From: Saussurea involucrata
Lineage: Eukaryota > Streptophyta > Magnoliopsida > Asterales > Asteraceae
Assembly (NCBI GenBank): GCA_033807775.1
Contig: CM066317.1
Span: 34,661,870 to 34,725,869 of the forward strand
Reading direction: 5' to 3'
DNA: 64,000 nt
Part shown: positions 59,151 through 64,000 of the stretch, piece by piece
Position numbering within the stretch: the first letter of the stretch is position 1
Layout of the letters: each line of letters opens with the position of its first letter
Translations under genes and position numbers: made by a program
Notes under the pieces: generated by a model
What the model saw: the letters and a program-made list of their open reading frames with translations, nothing else
Told to the model about the DNA's origin: nothing
Database searches by the model: none

Positions 59151-60250
59151 CCCCTTATTATACAACCGTATTAAATGATGAAACCAATGAAACCGAGAGT
59201 ATTTTTGTCCTTTCAACAAATTCATATTTTTAGGAATAATTCAGATTTTTTTTAATTATTAATATAACCGACTCCATAATTTTAGGAATAATTCAATTTC
59301 ATAACCATTTAAAAAAACTCATAACCGTAATACAATAGTAATTCATACACATTCATACACTTTCATACACATTCATAACCGTTCATAAAATTTCATAACC
59401 ATTCAAAAAAATCATAACTGTAATACAAAAATAGTTCGTACATGTTTCATAACCATTCCTAAAATTTCATAATATTTCGTAAAAAATTCATAATTGTAAT
59501 ACAAGAACAATTCATACCCATTCATAACCATTCCTAAATTTTCATAATCTTTCGTAAAAAATTCGTAACTGTAATACAAGAACATCTCAAACCGATTCAT
59601 AACCATTGGTCTTTGCACCTTCATCTGTTTCGACAACAGTGCATTGATTTGTTTCTCTCCAGAAAGCATGATTCATAGTAGTCACTTAAGATGGGATTGA
59701 TTGGAGATGGGAGTAGCTAGAGACTTAGATGGGAGGGGCAGGGTCGTCGTTGGTGACAGAGATGGAAATGAAATCGTTGATGGAGATCGTTGTTGGCCAA
59801 ACCTTATCCATTTGGTCATGTGTATGTGCTTTTCTGGCCAATGGTATGTGGTCCTTGTGTATGGTTCCGACGGTGTTGCCTCCGATGAGGTTTCATACAT
59901 GGCGGTGCATGTGGGTGATCTCTGTGTGTGTTGTGGTGTATATAGTTTCGGGAGATGGGGGTTGGCGGTGGGATTCATTGAACGGAAGGGAAGCACCAAG
60001 TGAGTAGGGAGGGAGATAGATAAATGGAGAAAATGTGGAGATAATTATGATACAGTAACCATAAATAGATAATTCCAATTATAATTAAAATTTGAATTTA
60101 AAATAATTAAAATATATGCCCAAACTACCCTTTCCTTAATATTTTAATAAATTTAAATTAGAAAATATCTCAACCGTGGATCAAGAAAAATGACGGCTAA
60201 GATCAAGTTGCATCCGTTTCATATTTTAAGAGGGTTGCAAAAGATGCTCC
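59151..60250. mobile_element. TIR element E3 (about 1.1 kb), possibly carrying captured sequence
   Basis: Left end GCCCCTTATTATACAACCGT and reverse-complemented right end GGGAGCATCTTTTGCAACCC align with gaps over about 40 bp (CAACC...TTAAA...ATGAAAC). The left interior (59290-59600) is AT-rich with repeated TTCATAACCATTCATAAAATT units. The right interior (59690-60005) is clearly GC-richer, with ordinary-looking frames on both strands that I do not recognise. Such a GC-rich block inside TIRs could be captured host sequence, but the frames may be chance. Confidence 0.5.
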
Positions 60251-60288
60251 CTCTCTCTCTCTCTATATATATATATAGAGAGAGGAAG
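60251..60288. repeat. Compound microsatellite (CT)n(TA)n(GA)n
   Basis: CTCTCT, TATATA and GAGAGA runs in the same palindromic order as at 59053, separating element E3 from the MULE-like element that follows. Confidence 0.88.
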
Positions 60289-62430
60289 GATAATTTAAAA
60301 CCCCTCAAAATTTGAAACCCTTGAACCCTAATCTAAGCCATTGATCTAATCTTATTAGTCTTTAATTATTTATTTAATTTAATTAAGGATTAAGGGTAAT
60401 TATGTAATTGTATAAATCGCAGATTTTTATATTCAATTTATATAATAATGATTTGTGTAAATCATCCCCTAAATTAGCGGATAGTGGATCAATTCAAATA
60501 AGGTAACCGAATTTTTATTATTAAACAATTTTTTTTATTTCATCACAATTATTTTGTTCTTGATAAAACTTACGGTTTTTAACTCACTATTCAATTTTAT
60601 CCGGCAGAAACTATGGAAGATGTAACGGAGAAAGAAGCAGACGGATTGAAAAACAACAATGAACTAGAAATCATCGAAAATGCTGAAGCTAACCATGTTG
60701 ACGATGATGATCACTCTTTGTGCTCTCTTCTAGGCACAAACGAAAACGGAGGTCTTGTTTTTGATTCGTTAAGTGGATTTTTTAATCCTGTTGCAGAGGA
60801 AGAATCATGCATTGATGATTCGGCAATTACCGTTAACCTGTCGGAAAAAAATGTTGCAGATTTCGATTTAGGTAGATGTTATTAATTTTTTTTTGTCTTG
60901 TATTTTTAATCTAACAGTGTTGTTGTTTTTTGGAATTAATTTACATGTAACCAATTTGCAAAGGTTACTGAGCAATGTTATTGTTTTGTTGTAAGCAATT
61001 TATTACCCGGTTTTTATTTTTATTTTTAATGATTTTTATCACGTGTGAAGAATTCATCGTTTTGGTTGGGACTTAATTAATTAAAGTCATACGTGAGGTT
61101 GTAAAAAATGGTTATTGATTAGTGCATGGTTTTCTGCATGTCTCGTGATTTATGAATTTGTATGCTGTTGGTCGTAGTTTATGTTCATGCAATATCAATA
61201 TGTGTGTTGTATTATAATAAAACTTTTTTTGTTGTTGCTTCATTCCCTGTTTGTTGTGCGTAGGATTATAGTAAGTTTCTGATAGTGTATCAATTAGTCT
61301 TGTTTTCCTAGAATGAAAGCAATTGCATTGTTGATTTTAATATGTTTTTTACAAACTTATAATATACCAACATTTTACTTTTTTTTAGATGAAAAGGAGG
61401 ACAAGATTGAAGAATCACCCAGTGGGACCAAGTATTATACATCTCGTGTATCCGAGGATGTGCATATTAAAGTTGGTGATTTTTTTGCTCTAATCAATCT
61501 AGCCGAAAAAGCGTACAGGAAATACGCTGAGGAGGCGGGTTTTTATATTCGGCTGTCCAACAATAAAAAAAATAAAGATGGCCAGATAACTGCTCGGTTT
61601 TTCCTTTGTAGCAAGCAGGGGTATTCCGGACGAAAAATTGTTTACTCTTTGGGGGCTAAAGATTGCGAGCGGCGTCAACGTAATTCCAACCTCAAAAGGT
61701 GTGGTTGTTTGGTCTGTTTGAGGATTCATTTCATTAAAGAAAAAGATGGCTACGAGGTTTACAAATTTAACGAAAAACATAATCATATGTTATTCAATGA
61801 GAACGAGATGTCGTTGTCACGTGCAAAGCGAGGGCTTTGTTTCACTGATCATATGACTGTGTTTCATGCTACCACTTCAAAGGTCGGGGTGTCTAGATCT
61901 CATCGTATGCGAAATGCCATTAAAGGAGGAGTAGGATCATCCGGAGGAACGGTAAAGGACTACCAAAATTTTAAGCGGTCTATGGTTACTTTCGTTGGTA
62001 ACAAGGATGCGCAAATGTTGATTAATTCAATGGTCGATCGGCAGAAAGTATGTCTGGATTATTTCTTTGAGTTTAAATGTAACGAAAAAGAGTTGATTAC
62101 AATCTTTTGGGCCGACGAGGTTGCACGGATGAATTATGGAGAGTTTGGCGACGTAATATCGTTTGATGCGACCTTTCTGACAAACATGTAAGCATTTATT
62201 CTCTTTCGTGTTAAATGATTGTTTGTATTAAAGTTCATTTTTTTACTTTAATTTCGTTATTGTTATGTTAGGCATGCAATGGTTTTTGTACCATTTGTTT
62301 CCGTTGACAATCACAAGCGGTCAATAGTTGTTGGAGCTGCCTTAATGCGTGTTGAAACTGTGAATAATTATACATGGGTGTTGCGAGCTTTTATGAAAGC
62401 TCGTGGGAGGGAACCGGAATTTGTGATTAC
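60289..62430 (+). mobile_element. Mutator-like element with FAR1-type transposase gene (3' end cut off)
   Basis: Begins at GAAGGATAATTTAAAACCCC beside the compound microsatellite, followed by an AT-rich leader and the three-exon gene at 60613. The right terminus is not visible because an Athila-like LTR interrupts the gene at 62431. That this is a MULE with the left boundary here is inferred from the domain content and from the position next to the TA/GA tract, like the neighbouring TIR elements. Confidence 0.5.
60613..62430 (+). pseudogene. FAR1-domain / MULE transposase-like gene, three exons, 3' truncated
   Basis: Exons 60613-60871, 61389-62187 and 62272-62430 join in frame (donors TTTAG/GTAGAT and ACAT/GTAAGC; acceptors TTTTTTAG/AT and ATGTTAG/GC). 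Exon 1 is acidic. Exon 2 carries a FAR1 DNA-binding domain (AEEAGFYIRLSNNKKNKDG, the Cys pair RCGCLVCLRI, the His pair EKHNHML). The MULE transposase core follows across exons 2-3: ISFDATFLTN, then HAMVFVPFVSVDNHKRS, GAAL and FVITD, with the first two acidic catalytic positions. FAR1/FRS transcription factors share this plan, so a domesticated FRS gene is possible, but the setting among TIR elements favours a transposase. The remaining C-terminal half is absent. Confidence 0.72.
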
Positions 62431-63700
62431 TGATAGGCAGGTTTACACCCCCCTAAATCTAACCGCAAGTGTACGGGTCGAATCAAGTAATAGTACTGAA
62501 AGTACGAGTATCGAACACAAGGAACTAGGAAATAAGTATCACAGTGACTATAAAATCAATTAACTGAACGGTCGAAATATGAGATGTTGGTCTTAACTAA
62601 TTAATTGCAAATAAGATAACTCACGAACGAGACAGTAAACAACTTAAGGAAAGTTTGGATAGAGAAAACAGTTGAGGGTTGGAAATCCTAAGGTCTCCAC
62701 GTACAAACACTTGACTTAAAATAATTACCAGTTATTCCCCTTAATGAATCCCCAATCTCTAAAATCACTGTGGTTCTTTCTCAAGTAACCACAGATTTTA
62801 TTTTGAAAGTATAAGTTTTATCTCTCGATCTCAACCTATATGATTCAAAACACATTAAACTCCAGATTTTAATAGGACTAAGGCTTACTTGGTATATCTC
62901 TATCCAATTTCTCACCCTAGGCATGCAATTTCTAGTTCTAGTTAACAATTAATTCTCTCGAACTTAACTGAAAACAAACAAAACAATTGGAAGTTGGCCA
63001 AACTCACAAAAGCATTAAAACCCAAATCACATGCTTCATTAAATAGGAAAAAATGATAAAAGTCTCAATTCACGTGTTCATAAGCTTAAACCAAATTCAA
63101 ACCAACCCTCAACATCTTAAGATTAGTTCATGTTGGTGGTGGACAAAAACACAAGAAAAGGAAGAGAAATAGTGTGTGCAAACATAGTGATTGTGACCGT
63201 GATGAATGTAATGGTGAACTCCCTTCTCTCGGCTCTAATCCGCTTCGCGTGGTGATCGTCTCCTCAACCGATCCTCTATCGTGGCTCAAAAGTCTCTGAA
63301 AAACCTCTGAAAATCTCCCCCCAGCTGCCTGCCGTCGTCCCTTGAGAAGTAGTGACCTAATTCCGGAAAATCGGCTAGTATAGAAAACGAACAGGGACTT
63401 ACGTGGTTTGTCCCGTGGCTTACAAACCGCACAACAAACTGCGTACTTTCCTGAAGTGTCCGGGTCAGGTTTGTTTCGTGGATCTGGGTCCAGGTTCGGG
63501 CACGGGTCTTGGGCTTGGATCTTGGGCTTCGTTTTGGACTCTCTTTTGGCTCTTTTCCGCCTCTTTTCTCGATGATTGCCTCCTTTTAGATTACCTGCAC
63601 ATTTCACTCGATAAACCATAAAGTTCTGCCTTTTTGCTAGAACACAAGCCAATCTCATTGGTTTGAGGACCGAAAATAACGCCAAAAAGTGGCGTTATCA
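62431..63700 (-). repeat. LTR of a second Athila-like/gypsy element (about 1.27 kb)
   Basis: Plus-strand ends are TGATAGGCAGG and GGCGTTATCA (TGATA/TATCA). On the minus strand the LTR starts TGATAACGCC immediately after GGTTTGGGGTTGT, a polypurine tract, so the element runs to the right of the window on the minus strand. AACCGCAAGTGTACGGGTCG and AGTATCGAACACAAGG near 62465-62525 are typical of Athila-type LTR ends. It interrupts the FAR1-type gene. The left edge is less certain because the gene's conserved VITD motif overlaps the TGAT. Confidence 0.65.
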
Positions 63701-64000
63701 ACAACCCCAAACCGAGCCTTGCTTCTCCTCAAGCAAATTAGCGATAAAATAGAATAAAAGCATATATCAATGAAATAATAATTGCACAACACCCAATCGG
63801 TACCACGTAATGCACTGGTGATTTCCCATACCCGTGAATGCCTATCTCACTCTCGCCTCATCCTTATTCTGTTTGATCTATGTCCTTCCATTGTGAGTTG
63901 AACTCGTGACTGCTCCGATTACATTAAGGTTGTACTAGGTCCAAACATACCAGGGAAAACATTTCGCCTCGACCCTACCTCACGGGATACTCTCATTTCA
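63701..64000 (-). mobile_element. 3' internal noncoding start of the second Athila-like element
   Basis: After the polypurine tract (ACAACCCCAAACC on the plus strand) the sequence runs to the window end with no open frame of note. The wording near CTTGCTTCTCCTCAAGCAAA resembles the 3' noncoding part of plant Athila elements. The rest of the element lies outside the window. Confidence 0.5.

Overview
This is plant nuclear DNA, almost certainly from an angiosperm and probably a eudicot. The repeat families are plant-specific: a Sirevirus-type Ty1/copia with an extra 3' gene, Tat- and Athila-type Ty3/gypsy elements, a TRIM primed by initiator tRNA-Met, a FAR1-type Mutator-like transposase gene, and a Caulimoviridae-like endogenous sequence. 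Introns have plant-like GT...AG ends. The Sirevirus 3' gene resembles ones I associate with Asteraceae, but that placement is a weak inference. I see no conventional host gene, rRNA gene or tRNA gene. Essentially the whole window is transposable elements, many nested in one another.

Layout. (1) 1-20924 holds two near-identical Sirevirus copia copies (1-8266 and 11401-20924). Between them, 8267-11400 is a Ty3/gypsy remnant (gag plus a 1.6-kb LTR, pol missing). The copia copies keep a constant offset of 12031-12039 bp, so this looks like a tandem duplication of a 12,039-bp unit with its breakpoint at 8266/8267. Each copy carries pol and then a separate 'env-like' gene with its own TATA/G-box region and two introns. 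In copy 1 the spliced env-like frame is intact (1,271 aa) although pol is broken. (2) 20925-23226 is the 3' part of a different copia element, into which the Sirevirus inserted. (3) 24329-24649 is a minus-strand TRIM. (4) From about 25126 to 58282 lies a minus-strand Athila-like element, heavily interrupted. Its left LTR holds Caulimoviridae-like fragments and a MITE. Its gag holds a 2.69-kb solo LTR flanked by TTGAA. Its right LTR holds a 20.3-kb Tat element (35906-56171, duplication ATAAC), which itself holds a second, 9.9-kb Tat element (40946-50842, duplication CCGAC). (5) 56384-62430 is a chain of TIR elements joined through (TA)n and (GA)n tracts, ending in a three-exon FAR1/MULE transposase-like gene. 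That gene is cut by another Athila-like LTR (62431-63700).

Most interesting points. The inner Tat element carries, antisense to pol, a four-exon gene whose spliced frame is fully open (522 aa), while its gag-pol has several stops and has lost the RT YIDD box. Both Tat copies share an in-frame UAG-CAA-UUA exactly at the protease/RT boundary, which is the tobamovirus-type leaky-stop context. A 2.4-kb inversion between two TA tracts explains why the missing part of the Athila right LTR lies in reverse orientation next to a copy of the 5-bp target duplication. The viral fragments and several MITEs all lie in TA microsatellites.

Limits: all boundaries and similarities were read by eye, family names rest on remembered motifs, and no alignment or database search was run.
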